Shown piece after piece: positions 33,486 to 43,801 of a stretch of DNA of 64,000 nt. The stretch spans positions 248,001 through 312,000 of the forward strand of contig JAAVTG010000711.1 in NCBI GenBank assembly GCA_011947345.1. The letters run 5' to 3'. A model generated the notes under the pieces. That model saw only the letters and a list, made by a program, of their open reading frames with translations, had not been told where the DNA came from and made no database searches. Numbering within the stretch: the stretch's first letter is position 1; every line of letters starts with the position of its first letter. The DNA is from Phytophthora quininea (taxonomy: Eukaryota > Oomycota > Peronosporomycetes > Peronosporales > Peronosporaceae). A program made the position numbers and the translations under genes.

Positions 33486-34575
33486 TTACTGTCCGTCACG
33501 TGTCAAAAGAGTGCCGTACAAATTCGGTCTGCGATCACGCACAAGACCCCAGCTCGCTCGTCGCACATGGAATTTCTCTAGGTCAAAGCTCTCTACGAGC
33601 ACGCCTTCCGACTCCCGGTCAGCGATCTTGAGCTGCAGAAGCACAACCATCAGCTTGAAGCAATTAAAAAGCAATACAGTACAAGAGCTAAGCGTACCAT
33701 TTCACCCGTCTGGCCAGTAATGAACGAGGAGCCGACGAACGTAACCGGGATACCGTCCACGACTTCAGAGCCCACGCGGTTGGAGCAGATAACCGGCACC
33801 ATACTAGCAGCCGCGTGGCCCTGCATCACCCGCTGCCATTGGTCGCGAGCGTCAAAGTTGGGGTCGTACTGGTTGCTCCCCATGGCACTTGGGTACAAGA
33901 TCAACTCGGCTCCTTGCACCACCAAACTGCGAGCTACTTCCGGATACCATTGATCGGATCCGATAGCCACTCCGATTTTCCCATAACGCTGTCGTCATAC
34001 AATACAATCAGTCTCAACTGTTCTAGTAAATTTGCAAACAGAACTACCGACCGTTTCCCAGACTTTGAACGAGTCGCTGGAAGGCGTGAAGTAGTATTTC
34101 TCATTGTACCCGAGACGGTCTCCGACGTGCATCTTGCGTACCACCCCAGTACCGATCCGTCGGCGTCGATGACAGCGCAAGAATTGTAGTACGAGTTCTT
34201 GTACCGCTCGAAGAAGCTGATGGGGATCACCACGTGCAGCTCCTTGGCCAATAGCGCCATGCCCTGCACGAGCGCCGACTCGTCGAGCGTCGTGGCCAGC
34301 TGGAAGTTGCCGGCGTTGAGCTCGATGGGGAAGTAGGAGAACTGGAACAGCTCCTGCAGCAAAATCACTTGCGCTCCGCGGGAGCTGGCGATGCGCACGA
34401 GGCTCTCGGCCTTCTTGATGTTCTCCTCGGGGTTGCCGCAGCTCATCTGCGTGGCGGCCACAGTCACCACCCGCTCTACGGCCGACGGGGCCTTGAATGC
34501 GGGCGATGGCACACCGGCGTTGACCAAGCTGGAGCCCAGAGAGGACGACGAAGAACCCACGCGGGAGGCTTGCAT
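33486..34575 (-). CDS. carbamoylputrescine amidase-like protein lacking catalytic Cys
   Basis: Three exons (34575-34052, 33988-33698, 33632-33486). With one repaired base near 34137 (WYRKMHVGDRLGYNE) the product is exactly 320 residues. It belongs to the nitrilase superfamily: AATQMSCGNPEENIKKAE, the catalytic Glu region LLQELFQFSYFPIE, and a C-terminal SWGLVRDRRPNLYGTLL. N-carbamoylputrescine amidases normally have GVAICWDQWFPE with the nucleophilic Cys. Here the sequence is GVAIGSDQWYPE: codons GGA TCC replace the Cys-Trp pair. If real, hydrolysis is lost. The donor of intron 1 is GTCGGT, weak but the only one keeping phase. Confidence 0.8.
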
Positions 34576-34810
34576 GCTGGCAGGAAGTGGAGGGATACTT
34601 TTGAGACTGTGCTGGAAGGACACCACGGCGATAGTACGACCAGCTAATAACAAACTTTCAGTGCTATCTCAAATTCGTTTGCGATCACTTCGCAGGTTGC
34701 GACAAAATACACTGATGTATGATAATGTTGTCGTATTTGTATTGCGTTAGTGCAATTTCCATGTAATGACGAATTGGATTGCCGATCGTGCAACGTTATC
34801 CAGTCGAGAG

Positions 34811-35643
34811 CTAGCAAATGACGCCGAGGTGTCTTGTGCGAGGGTATTTGGTCTGCAATTGCGGCCATTGCACCACGAACTCGTCGGCAATATAGTAGAG
34901 AAGTTTTCCAGTTAACGACAAGTGCTGGACGCGAGCGAAGCTCTCGCAAAAGACGATCTTCGAGTCCGTCTGGATGCCCAGCACGCGGAACAGCAACACC
35001 GTCGCGCAGATAGGAATGCAAGTACCTTAGCAGCAATAAACACACTCTCAGTAGGTTACAATCATATAGTAATAACAGGTAAGCAGCGTACCGGGTCCAT
35101 TGCAGAGCACCAACTGCGGTCTCCGGTCGTAGACGACCCCAGACACGTCCGGAACGACCGCAGCGTCGTCCACACCGTCGACGACCACGACTGCCCCACC
35201 TAGATCAAATAAAACGCAAGTTAGCAAGCCTTGTAGCACGAAAGTAATCGTCTTCAAAGGGTAACCTCTCGGCTGCGAGGGATGATGGCGAACGAGTCGC
35301 AGTCCGCGGGCTTCCAGTCCAGCTGCGTCTTGGCCTGGCTGGTCTTGTCGGTCTCCGCCACTACAAATGTGATGGGTGTGTAGACCTCTCTCTTGAGGCG
35401 CTTCATGAGCTTCAGCAGCTCCGTCGTGTGGCCGCCAGAGCCCAGCACTGCCATCACGCGCACTTGGCGGTTGGCTTTCGCGACATTCGGAGCCGACTGG
35501 TGGTGGAAAAGCTTCGACGAGTAGCTGGGGACACTCGCCTTCACTCTGCGAGGAATGACAACCTGCCAGATGCGCAGTAGCAGCAGAACTGCCAGCAGGA
35601 GAAGCACTGCAACAGCTCGTAGCAACAAGCCGAGCAGCTCCAT
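34811..35643 (-). CDS. ALG14: UDP-GlcNAc transferase subunit ALG14
   Basis: Three exons: 35643-35266, 35199-35092 and 35025-34811, 233 residues after one repaired base. ALG14 anchors ALG13 to the ER membrane to add the second GlcNAc to dolichol-linked oligosaccharide. An N-terminal membrane helix (LLGLLLRAVAVLLLLAVLLLL) is followed by VMAVLGSGGHTTELLKLM, FAIIPRSREVGQSWSST, LVLCNGPGTCIPICATVL and FCESFARVQHLSLTGKLLY, then FVVQWPQLQTKYP. The break is at 35137-35140 (GGGG on the coding strand): one more G gives TCLGVVYDRRP and the phase needed at the next junction. Confidence 0.92.
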
Positions 35644-35771
35644 TTTGGTGTTGTGCCACGTAAGACTCGTAACCGGGTTACTGGAGACCGTACCCCTTGA
35701 CAAGTTGCAGTATGTGAAGCACTTGCTAATCGTCCGCCTCCAGCAAAAGCAGCAGCTCTTCCCTTTTGAAT

Positions 35772-36254
35772 ATGGGCTCTAGTGTGCTGCAAACCTACGT
35801 GGTCTGCACGGGTGTGCTGTACCTCAAGTTCCTGCGGGTGACGATGATCCAGGCCAAGAAGACTTTCGACGCCGGCGGTCGTGCACCAGAAGACAAGAGT
35901 CTGCCGCTGGCCAAGGGAAGACCCACGCAGACCTACGGCATGGACCCGGAGGCCGAAAAGGACGAGAAGATCCTCAAGGCCAGGGAGGTGGAGCACCGTT
36001 GGCGCCGCATCGTGCAGAACGACCTCGAGTCCATCCCGCTGGCGCTCATCGTGTTCGGCGTCGGCGTCGCCATTGAAGACCGCATCAATCCGACGGTGCA
36101 GATCGGAGCCATGACGGCGTACACAGCACTGCGCTGCTTCCACACCGTCGCGTACGCCAAGAAGCTGCAGCCGCACCGAGCCTGGTGCTGGCGTCTGGGC
36201 GTCGTCGCCATCGTGGCCGGCGCCGTCAACGCCGTCGTTGGCGTCTACGCGTAG
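35772..36254 (+). CDS. MAPEG family membrane protein, copy 1
   Basis: 160 residues, ATG 35772. First of six tandem MAPEG (microsomal glutathione S-transferase-like) genes. Four membrane helices are visible: VLQTYVVCTGVLYLKFL, IPLALIVFGVGV, VQIGAMTAYTALRCFHTV and WCWRLGVVAIVAGAVNAVV. The MAPEG core is WRRIVQNDLESIPLALIVFG, the RxxxNDxESIP motif of the MGST1 type, and the first loop has GGRAPEDKSLPL. It divergently faces ALG14, about 130 bp away. Expected activity is glutathione conjugation or peroxide reduction in ER or outer mitochondrial membranes. Confidence 0.85.
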   Translation: MGSSVLQTYVVCTGVLYLKFLRVTMIQAKKTFDAGGRAPEDKSLPLAKGRPTQTYGMDPEAEKDEKILKAREVEHRWRRIVQNDLESIPLALIVFGVGVAIEDRINPTVQIGAMTAYTALRCFHTVAYAKKLQPHRAWCWRLGVVAIVAGAVNAVVGVYA

Positions 36255-36565
36255 GAGACCGCAGTCGATCAAACCAATACACCCTAGCCTTTTAGGCCGT
36301 GATGATCAAGCATTAGAAGCTCATCCTTTGCCAAGAACGGTGGCCGACGTGTTGGGCCTGTTGAAGCGGAATTCACGCTGCGTGACCGCTTGTTGCACAC
36401 GGACCGGATCCCAGTGCAAAAGTTTGACGTGACGGCCAATGGTTGCAGGCTCATTCACGCCATCAGGTCCGAGCTCGAGATGGGGACAGCAAGCCTGGTC
36501 GGTTGATGAGCATCGTCTCGGTGCTGCATCAAGTAAGGCCACTCCGGATTTCGACACCTTCGACA

Positions 36566-37058
36566 ATGTCCGCGTCCACCGAGCTCAAGACGTTCGTGAC
36601 CTGCGCCGCCGTGCTGTACGTCAAGTTCGTGCTGGTCACGGGGATTCAAGTCACCAAGACTTTCGAGGCCGGCGGCCGCCCACCTGAGGACAAGAACCTG
36701 CCGCTGGCCAAGGGCAACCCGTGCAGACCTACGGCCTGGTCACGCCGCCCGAGACCTCCAAGGAGGAGAAGGAGAAGCTCCAGAAGGCCAAACTCACGGA
36801 GCTGCGCTGGAGACGCATTGTGCAGAACGACGTCGAGTCGATCCCGCTGGCGCTCGTCGTGTTCGGCGCAGGTGTGATGGCCAAGGGCAACCCGACCGTG
36901 CAGGTCGGCGCCATGGTCGGATACACCGCAGTCCGCTGCTTCCACACGGTGGCGTATGCCAACGCCATGCATCCGCACCGCGCTCTGTGCTGGATGTTCG
37001 GCGTCATTTTCATCACAACGGGGCTGGCAACGCCATCTACGGCGCGTTCTCGTCCTAA
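36566..37058 (+). CDS. MAPEG family membrane protein, copy 2, two frameshifts
   Basis: The same architecture as its neighbours (TFEAGGRPPEDKNLPLAKG, WRRIVQNDVESIPLALVVFG, TAVRCFHTVAYANAMHPHRAL). The frame breaks at CCC 36718-36720 and GGGG 37020-37023. One extra base in each gives KGNPVQTYGLV and TGAGNAIYGAFSS, then TAA at 37056, for 164 residues. As written, the 3' part would instead run into a non-homologous tail to 37179. Confidence 0.8.
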
Positions 37059-37263
37059 CTCAGTCGTCACAACTAACCAATACAGTCCGTTGAACCCCAC
37101 GTGCTTGCTGTTGCCTGTCCCGACCTGGAGTCAGCACAACCGCCGTCAAATCATTGCTGGTGGTGCGTTTACTGCGTGAGACGCGAGCGTCAGCGGCGCA
37201 GCAAACACATGGAACGCCACAATCCAATTTGCCCCGCCGGCACTCGACGATTTCCTAGCGATC

Positions 37264-37731
37264 ATGGTGGACGGCAACGTGAAGGTGTACGTGGCCTGCT
37301 CGTCGGTACTGTACCTCAAGTTCCTGGCGTGCACGTGGATCCAAGGCGACAAGACCTTCCGCTCTGGCGGCCGTCCGCCTGAGGACATGAAGCTCAACCT
37401 CACCAAGATCAAGCAGGGCTACGGTCTGACCAAGACCGAGGACGAGCACGTCTTGAAAGCTCGCGAGGTGGAGCACCGTTGGCGACGCGTGATTGCCAAC
37501 GACCTGGAGTCGATCCCCTTCGCTCTCTTCATCTTTGGTGGCGGCATCCTGGCTGGCAGCAACCCCGTGGTTCATGCCGGAGCAATGACCGTCTACACCA
37601 CGGCACGTTGCTTGCACACATACGTGTACCTGAACGCGATGCAGCCGCAGCGCGCAATTTGTTGGGCCGTCGGCGTCGCCGCTACCCTCGTGGGGGTCGG
37701 CAATGCTGCTATTGCCGTCCTCATGCAGTAA
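37264..37731 (+). CDS. MAPEG family membrane protein, copy 3
   Basis: 155 residues, ATG 37264 (MVDGNVKVYVACSSVLYLKFL). It has the MAPEG motif WRRVIANDLESIPFALFIFG and a tail AATLVGVGNAAIAVLMQ. The first cytosolic loop (FRSGGRPPEDMKLNLTKIKQ) is shorter than in copies 1 and 2. Nearest relatives are copies 4 and 5, sharing GGGILAGSNPxVHAGAMTVY, so these three expanded last. Confidence 0.87.
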   Translation: MVDGNVKVYVACSSVLYLKFLACTWIQGDKTFRSGGRPPEDMKLNLTKIKQGYGLTKTEDEHVLKAREVEHRWRRVIANDLESIPFALFIFGGGILAGSNPVVHAGAMTVYTTARCLHTYVYLNAMQPQRAICWAVGVAATLVGVGNAAIAVLMQ

Positions 37732-37938
37732 CCTCCTACGCGAATACACGTCCAGCGCTTGAGAACCGAACGGTCTTGTCATTGTTGACGCGCCATGTGT
37801 CTGTCAGCCTCACGCTTCCTGGCGCTCTATCCGCCCTTGATTTGCTAGTCCGCGGTGCCTATGTAAACTGCGTCACATCAACAGCGCCGCCAGCCGTCGG
37901 AACGCGACACATCTCGATTCACCCTCCATACAGCAACG

Positions 37939-38415
37939 ATGGTCGACGGCAACGTGAAGGTCTTCATCGCCTGCAGCTCCGTGCTGTACCTCAAGTTCCT
38001 GCTCGCCACGGGCATCCAGGGCGGCAAGAAGTTCCGCTCGGGAGGTCGTCCCCCTGAGGACGGCGGTCTCAGCATGGCCAAGACGATGGGCAAGGGCCGC
38101 ACGCAGAACTACGGGCTCGCCCCGACGGACGACGAGAAGGTCATCAAGGCCCGTGCGACCGAGCACCGTTGGACGCGCATCGTCGCCAACGACCTGGAGT
38201 CGATCCCGTTCGCGCTCTTCATCTTCGGTGGCGGCATCCTCGCCGGCAGCAACCCCACGGTGCACGCCGGCGCTATGACGGTCTACACGGCGGCCCGCTG
38301 CCTGCACACGTACGTGTACGCGCACGCCATGCAGCCCCACCGCGCGATCTGCTGGATGGTCGGTGTGGCCGCCACGCTGGTCGGCGTCGGCAACGCTGTT
38401 GCCGCCATCCTCTAA
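37939..38415 (+). CDS. MAPEG family membrane protein, copy 4
   Basis: 158 residues, ATG 37939. The open frame is intact, with WTRIVANDLESIPFALFIFG and an ending GVGNAVAAIL. Its codon use has nearly all G/C third positions, the strongest bias in the array, suggesting high expression. The loop carries a small insertion (MAKTMGKGRTQNYGL) relative to copies 3 and 5. Confidence 0.87.
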   Translation: MVDGNVKVFIACSSVLYLKFLLATGIQGGKKFRSGGRPPEDGGLSMAKTMGKGRTQNYGLAPTDDEKVIKARATEHRWTRIVANDLESIPFALFIFGGGILAGSNPTVHAGAMTVYTAARCLHTYVYAHAMQPHRAICWMVGVAATLVGVGNAVAAIL

Positions 38416-38599
38416 GCTTTAGATCCCGTAGAGCATTTTAGAGATCATTAACCGGTAATGCATCGCGCTCGCTTGTCTTGCGGCCTTCCGAAACGATCCG
38501 GTGGTGGGTCACCCACTGCGACGATTCTCAGCCGTCCGAATTCCTCGTCCGGCGTGGCACACAACCGAATCCAGCAAGTTCGCGACGCATCGCTTCGAA

Positions 38600-39067
38600 A
38601 TGGTGGCGAAGAACGTCAAAGTCTACGTCGCCTGCACTTCGGTGCTGTACCTCAAGTTCCTCCTGGCGACGGGTGTCCAAGGTGGCAAGAAGTTCAAGTC
38701 CGGCGGCCGGCCGCCGGAGGACGTCGTCCTCGGCTTGGCGGGGAAGAGCCGCAAGCAGACCTACGGTCTTGTCCCGACCAAAAACGACAAGGAGCTCAAG
38801 GCGCGCGCGGAGGAGCACCGCTGGACGAGGATCGTCGCCAACGACCTCGAGTCGATCCCGTTCGCGCTGTTCGTCTTCGGTGGCGGCATCTTGGCAGGGA
38901 GCAATCCGGCGGTGCACGCCGGGGCCATGACGGTCTACACAGTGTCGCGCTGCCTGCACACGATCGTATACGCCAAGGAGTTGCAGCCGCACCGTTCGAT
39001 CTGCTGGACAATTGGAGTGGCGGCGACTCTCGTCGGCGTCGGCAACGCCATTGTCGCCATCCTGTAG
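38600..39067 (+). CDS. MAPEG family membrane protein, copy 5
   Basis: 155 residues from ATG 38600 (MVAKNVKVYVACTSVLYLKFL); an upstream GTG frame was trimmed. It has WTRIVANDLESIPFALFVFG and GGGILAGSNPAVHAGAMTVY. The Lys-rich loop reads GLAGKSRKQTYGLVPTKND. It lies about 190 bp after copy 4. Confidence 0.87.
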   Translation: MVAKNVKVYVACTSVLYLKFLLATGVQGGKKFKSGGRPPEDVVLGLAGKSRKQTYGLVPTKNDKELKARAEEHRWTRIVANDLESIPFALFVFGGGILAGSNPAVHAGAMTVYTVSRCLHTIVYAKELQPHRSICWTIGVAATLVGVGNAIVAIL

Positions 39068-39210
39068 AGGCTGCAGCTTGGGACGGTGGTTGAAGCTTAA
39101 CGAACGTTCATACACTTTCCATTCTCCCAACAACTAACTCTGTGGACTCGTCCCAAGCATCGTGAAGAATCCTAAACGCTTACAACCAATTTCGACTGCT
39201 CGGCAACAAG

Positions 39211-39672
39211 ATGGAGTGTCAAGGTGTCAAGATCTACGTGGTGTGCACTTCGGTGCTGTATCTCAAGTTCCTGGCCGCGACGATGATCCAAGGCTCCAAG
39301 AAGTTCATGTCGGGAGGACGAGCTCCAGAGGACTCGACGTTCCCACAGTCGAAGCGCACTCAGACGTTCGGGATGGACAAGCCCGACGATCTCAAGACGT
39401 TGAAGGCTCGCCAAGCGACCCAGCGGTGGGGAAACATCGTCTCCAACGACCTCGAGTCCATTCCGTTCGCTCTCTTCATTTTCGGCGCCGGTATCATGGC
39501 GTGTGCCGACCCCACCGTGCACTCTCGAGCCATGATCATTTACACGGCGTCGCGCTGCCTGCACACTTACGCATATGCGAATGCCAAGCAGCCCATGCGC
39601 TCATTCTGCTACGCCGTCGGTGTTGGAGCCACGCTGGTCGGTCTTGGCAACGCTGTCCGCGCGATCCTGTAA
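39211..39672 (+). CDS. MAPEG family membrane protein, copy 6
   Basis: 153 residues, ATG 39211. It is more divergent than copies 3-5: the core Arg is replaced (WGNIVSNDLESIPFALFIFG, with G where the others have R or T). Helix 3 begins CADPTVHSRAMIIYTASRC. Loss of the positively charged residue ahead of the ND motif could alter glutathione handling. The open frame is intact and third-position GC remains high, so it is probably functional. Confidence 0.85.
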   Translation: MECQGVKIYVVCTSVLYLKFLAATMIQGSKKFMSGGRAPEDSTFPQSKRTQTFGMDKPDDLKTLKARQATQRWGNIVSNDLESIPFALFIFGAGIMACADPTVHSRAMIIYTASRCLHTYAYANAKQPMRSFCYAVGVGATLVGLGNAVRAIL

Positions 39673-39761
39673 ACCATCGTCAACTTCCAAGCGAGGCGAA
39701 GACATTTCGTTGACTACATTTACGGGGATTTAAGATTGAAGCTAAGCTACGCAATTCTGCT

Positions 39762-40747
39762 TTACAGCACCGAGTTCTCGAGTTGGTTCATGTCTTCCTC
39801 GATGCAGCTATCCACTTTGAGGTGGCCGTGCTTGGTCATGAGCGAGGCCTCCACGAGCTTCATCGCGACGAACGGATTCTGCGTCATCTCGAGCATGCTG
39901 TTGCAAAAGTCGATCTGCGATTCGTGTTGGAACACTCGGCCGTGCTGGAAGTGAAAGACCTTGTCGTACTGGATCGCGTACTCCTTGCCGATGAGCTGCT
40001 GGGCCAACACTTCGTCCTTGATGATACCTGGGAAGAGCGTCTCCAATGTTGTGCGGTTCACGCGGAAACGAGCCACCGCCTTGGCCAAGACCTGGATAGC
40101 GCCACACTGGGACGACTGGTGCTCGTTGATAACGACGATGTCGTGCACAAACACCCGCATGGTTGCGTGGCTCTCCGTGCAGACCTTGTACTGGTTGAGG
40201 AACAGATCGACGCCCTGGAACTCGGTGCAGATCACGTCGCGGCGCATGATCCCTCTTAGAAACTCCGCAGCCTGTTGGGATTGCACGGGTTGGTTGACCG
40301 GGTCGTAACCATTCGAGAAGTGCACGTAGAAACCTTTGTGAGGTCGATCGCGTGCGCCACCGCGTTGGTTCGAGCGTTCACTAGCGCCGAATCCATCAGC
40401 AGTCGACGACGTTGCAGACTTTCGATCTCTATCTGCATGGCCTGCAGTTCGTCCTGCAGAGCGACGGTGTCGTCTTCGTCGTCTTCTTCTTGGTTGTCAT
40501 CGCTGCTATCCCTGTCGAGCTCAACCTCCGGCTCGCAATTGTCGTCGCTGGGTTTACGACTTCGCTTCTCCTCGATCTTGAAGGTCTTGCAATTCCGCGA
40601 CTTCCCTCGAGCTCGCGGACGTCGCGCAGGTCCAATCAGGACGGCGTTCTTCGGTCGGACTGCTAACGCCGTTAAATCCCCTCCGGTTCGAGGCAGCCAC
40701 GAACGACGTCGACGATACGCCGCCTCGCTCTGGAACAGCATGTGCAT
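39762..40747 (-). CDS. coiled-coil nuclear-type protein of oomycete bZIP-like style, one frameshift
   Basis: ATG 40747 gives 328 residues after one repaired base at 40330-40332 (TTT on the coding strand), which joins DLTKV to FYVHFSNGYD. A basic stretch (KTFKIEEKRSRKP) and an acidic run precede a coiled coil (LQDELQAMQIEIESLQRRRLLMD). The C-terminal half has a START/SnoaL-like look (VFVHDIVVINEHQSSQCGAI, IGKEYAIQYDKVFHFQHGRV). Oomycetes have many bZIP proteins followed by such a domain; here a canonical bZIP basic region is not convincing. Its role is inferred to be transcriptional at most. Confidence 0.55.
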
Positions 40748-41126
40748 GGCAGCAGACTTTCTTCTATCGAGCTCCAGGACGGTGATCGGTGATGCGATCG
40801 TGCGGCACACAGCAAAACGCCGACTGGCCGGACGTTTCCCTGCGTGATCTCCCAGCGAAGGCCTTTTACGCGCTTGTCTCGATCGAACACTCAATTTCGA
40901 TTCAGAAATGCTGGAAAACTGCCCGCCGACTCAGTGGCAACGTCCGCTTGCTTCTTCGGTCTTGAACCTTCCGGTACACTGGTCAGCTGGCCATCCATGA
41001 CATCCACAAGGGATTAAAGTCCTGGGTATTTGAGTTGCGGCAAGTGCTTCAACGGACGAAAACAACATCATACGTCTCCATTTGCTTGATCTTTATAAGC
41101 TAAGCACTCTAGTAGCTGCTCGGTCT
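40748..41126. other. intergenic between 39762 gene and M28 copy A
   Basis: About 380 bp including the promoter of the coiled-coil gene and the 3' end of the peptidase gene. No feature is recognised. Confidence 0.5.
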
Positions 41127-43397
41127 CTAAGCGGCAACCAAGTAGTTGGCTGCGTCGTTGACGATGCGAGCGACGTCGTCGACGTGGACTTGGATGGTGG
41201 AGCTGTTGTCTCCGAAAGCGACACAGTCTGAGATGCCGGGGAAGGCAGCGCCCAAGTATCCTTCATAGAAACCCGGTCCGAAGATCACATGCTTGTACCA
41301 TGGACGGTGGGGAAGTCCGACCTCAGAGATGAGGTGGCGTTCCAGCAGCACCAGCTTCTCGTTCCACTGACGCAGCAACGGCTCGTTGGTGTGGTCCTTG
41401 GCAGCCTCAAACTGCTGAATATGAGCATGGAAAGTGTCTGCGTTGGAGCCGAAGCTCGCAATAGCAGTGTGCAGTTCCGTGAAGTTCACGTCACGCCCCA
41501 TGGACGAGATCTGCAGCTCGAGACTCTCTAGATCCTCCTGCATCACTAGCGCGTATGTGGTAAAGTCGAATGGCACAACGACGTCGGTGGCGAGACGCAT
41601 CGTCATCAGTCCCCACCACTGAGCCATGCTAGCGTGGGTAGCGTAGTGCGGGTCGCCCAGCGTTTCCACGTACATGAGGCTATCCATGTTGCTATGGTAG
41701 GTGCCGTACACAGCGCCATTCAACGTGAAGCCCAAGTTGGCCGAAATGACGCCGAGGTGCTGGTAGAACGCAGTGAAGTCCGAGCCAGAGCCCATGAACT
41801 GAATGAGGTGGTCAGGCGCCAGAGTTCCGTCGTACACGCCGTAGATTTGAGAGCGGTGGCGAGCTGTCTGAGCGACCCACTGCGCGTACAGACTGTCGCC
41901 GGGCTCATTGCGTGTGTCGCCCTTGCCGTAGAACTCCAAAGCAGGCACAGCCTTAGCGGTCTCCTCGATGAACTTGGCAATCGACGGAGTGCCGCTCGCC
42001 AGCGCCAACGGACCCACCACATTGTCGACGTTGATGTACGCGACAGCCTTCTGCTTGAGCTCCTCAGCGCGCTCTTCAGCGAACTCAGTGCTACCAAGCA
42101 AGCCGTACTCTTCGCCATCCCAAGAACCGAGCACAATTGTGCGTCGTGGCTTCCAGCCCTGCTCCAGCAGCTTCCCCAGTCCACGGGCAATCTCCATCAT
42201 GACGGCGGAGCCGCTGCTCGGGTCCACAGCGCCGCACACCCACGCGTCACGGTGGTTGCCGATGAGGACTTGCTGGTCGGGCTCGACGTCGCCCTGGATC
42301 GTGCCGATAACGTCCCAGATAGGACCCACCTTGTTGTCCATTTCCACGTCCAAGTTCAGCACCAGCTCTTCATCGTCACCAATGTGGTATCCGTCCGGGT
42401 AAGTAAGGCCGCCCTGCCAAGCCGTAGGCGCCTTCTGTCCGCCCATTGAGCGCAGAATAATGTCGGCTTGCTCGTACGAAAGCGGCAGCGCTGGGATGTG
42501 AGGAATCGTGTCTACATCGTCGTACTTGAGGTAGTCTGCTCCTAGTACCGAAGCCCAACCAGGCGTTAGCGGATCGCCCGACGCCATCGACAAGTATTGA
42601 AGCGACCCGCGCTGGAACGAGTTCTTGGGACGGTAAATGCCCTCCGGGTAGACCGGACCTTGTGTGAATCCGTCCTCCTTCGGGTCCGAGTAGATCAGCA
42701 CACCGGCCATACCGTGCTGTTCAGCCAACATCACCTTCAGGCCACGGAAGTTACGACCGTAGCGCACCAAAGCGATCTTGCCCTTGAGAGTCACGTTGCT
42801 GCTGACAAGCCAGTCAAAGTCGGCCTGCGTGCCGTAGTTGACGTACACGACCGAGGCCGTGACGTTGCCCGAGTCCGAGTACGCCAGGAACGGAGGCAGA
42901 GCGTCCGGGTTGGTGGTGCAAGCATCGCCAGCAACGGATCCTTCGGTGAGGTTGAGCTCGTGCACACTCTGCTGCGGCGACATAATCGCCAAGCGACGGT
43001 GGACGGGATACGACAGCAGCGTGTAGTACTCTTTGATTTCGGACTGCAGGCCGAAGGCCGCGAACTGCTCGGCAGTGTACACCGCCGTTTTGTAGTCTTG
43101 CTCGGTGCCGCAAGTGTGCGGTACGCTGGCGTACGAGTGCAAGAACTCACGGAGCTTCTCGGGCTTGACTTCGTCGATGTAGTTGCGTTCAGCAGACGTC
43201 ATCGATCCACTCCCAGCAGTGACCTGGTGGCCCGAACGTGACGGACTCCGGAACAGCAGGAAGCCTCCCACAACCACCACGAGAATCGCCACCAAACCAA
43301 CGCGAGCATTCTTGGAGGACAGGACCTTCTTCCAGCGGTTGCCACGTTGCTGCGGCGACTGGACGGACGAGCCGAACGTGCCGTACGGGTCGGACAT
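41127..43397 (-). CDS. glutamate carboxypeptidase II-like M28B metallopeptidase, copy A
   Basis: 756 residues with an intact frame, ATG 43397. Type II membrane protein: cytosolic MSDPYGTFGSS tail, membrane helix GLVAILVVVVGGFLLF, then a protease-associated domain, the M28 catalytic domain and a transferrin-receptor-like dimerisation domain. All di-zinc ligands of the GCPII family are present: His and Asp in GNHRDAWVCGAVDPSSG, the Glu pair in SWDGEEYGLLGSTE, Asp in AYINVDNVVGP and His in YGTYHSNMDSLMY. The predicted ectopeptidase removes C-terminal acidic residues from peptides or folyl-polyglutamates. It is closest to copy C by shared YPVHRRLAI and LTEGSV segments. Confidence 0.9.
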   Translation of the reverse strand: MSDPYGTFGSSVQSPQQRGNRWKKVLSSKNARVGLVAILVVVVGGFLLFRSPSRSGHQVTAGSGSMTSAERNYIDEVKPEKLREFLHSYASVPHTCGTEQDYKTAVYTAEQFAAFGLQSEIKEYYTLLSYPVHRRLAIMSPQQSVHELNLTEGSVAGDACTTNPDALPPFLAYSDSGNVTASVVYVNYGTQADFDWLVSSNVTLKGKIALVRYGRNFRGLKVMLAEQHGMAGVLIYSDPKEDGFTQGPVYPEGIYRPKNSFQRGSLQYLSMASGDPLTPGWASVLGADYLKYDDVDTIPHIPALPLSYEQADIILRSMGGQKAPTAWQGGLTYPDGYHIGDDEELVLNLDVEMDNKVGPIWDVIGTIQGDVEPDQQVLIGNHRDAWVCGAVDPSSGSAVMMEIARGLGKLLEQGWKPRRTIVLGSWDGEEYGLLGSTEFAEERAEELKQKAVAYINVDNVVGPLALASGTPSIAKFIEETAKAVPALEFYGKGDTRNEPGDSLYAQWVAQTARHRSQIYGVYDGTLAPDHLIQFMGSGSDFTAFYQHLGVISANLGFTLNGAVYGTYHSNMDSLMYVETLGDPHYATHASMAQWWGLMTMRLATDVVVPFDFTTYALVMQEDLESLELQISSMGRDVNFTELHTAIASFGSNADTFHAHIQQFEAAKDHTNEPLLRQWNEKLVLLERHLISEVGLPHRPWYKHVIFGPGFYEGYLGAAFPGISDCVAFGDNSSTIQVHVDDVARIVNDAANYLVAA

Positions 43398-43801
43398 CTT
43401 GGACGGCCCCAGCGAAACGCGAAATGCTGCAGACGGTCACGGAGATTCACAGGGCAGGACTCAACGCGCCCATACAAATTGTCGTGGCCGCCAGCTGGGC
43501 TCGTGCACAGGTGATGTGTCTTGTACCAGACGGGTCATGGATAACGAGAACTTGGTCAACGGTGCTTGGCCGACGGCGCCGAAGGAGGCCCACTTCACTG
43601 TTCTAGCAAAGGTGACCGAGGACACATCGAGACCGTTGCTGATCCAACAAGTTCGTTGAGCCTTCAGATCGGACTTTCATTTTCATTGATTGTTTCCTCC
43701 TTCTTCCTCTGCAACAGACACGCCATGCACTCTATGAGGATCCTTCGTCGTCACCACTGTAAGGCTTTCAGCTCCTCTTGCTTTCACTCTTTTAGCCCCA
43801 T
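43398..43801. other. spacer between M28 copies A and B
   Basis: About 400 bp that holds the promoter of copy A and the 3' end of copy B. Plus-strand open frames (43183-43659) lack homology and are treated as chance. Confidence 0.5.

Noticed and set aside
41634..43241. Two long plus-strand frames (271 and 214 codons)
   Set aside because: Antisense to M28 copy A; sequence character is that of a shadow frame.
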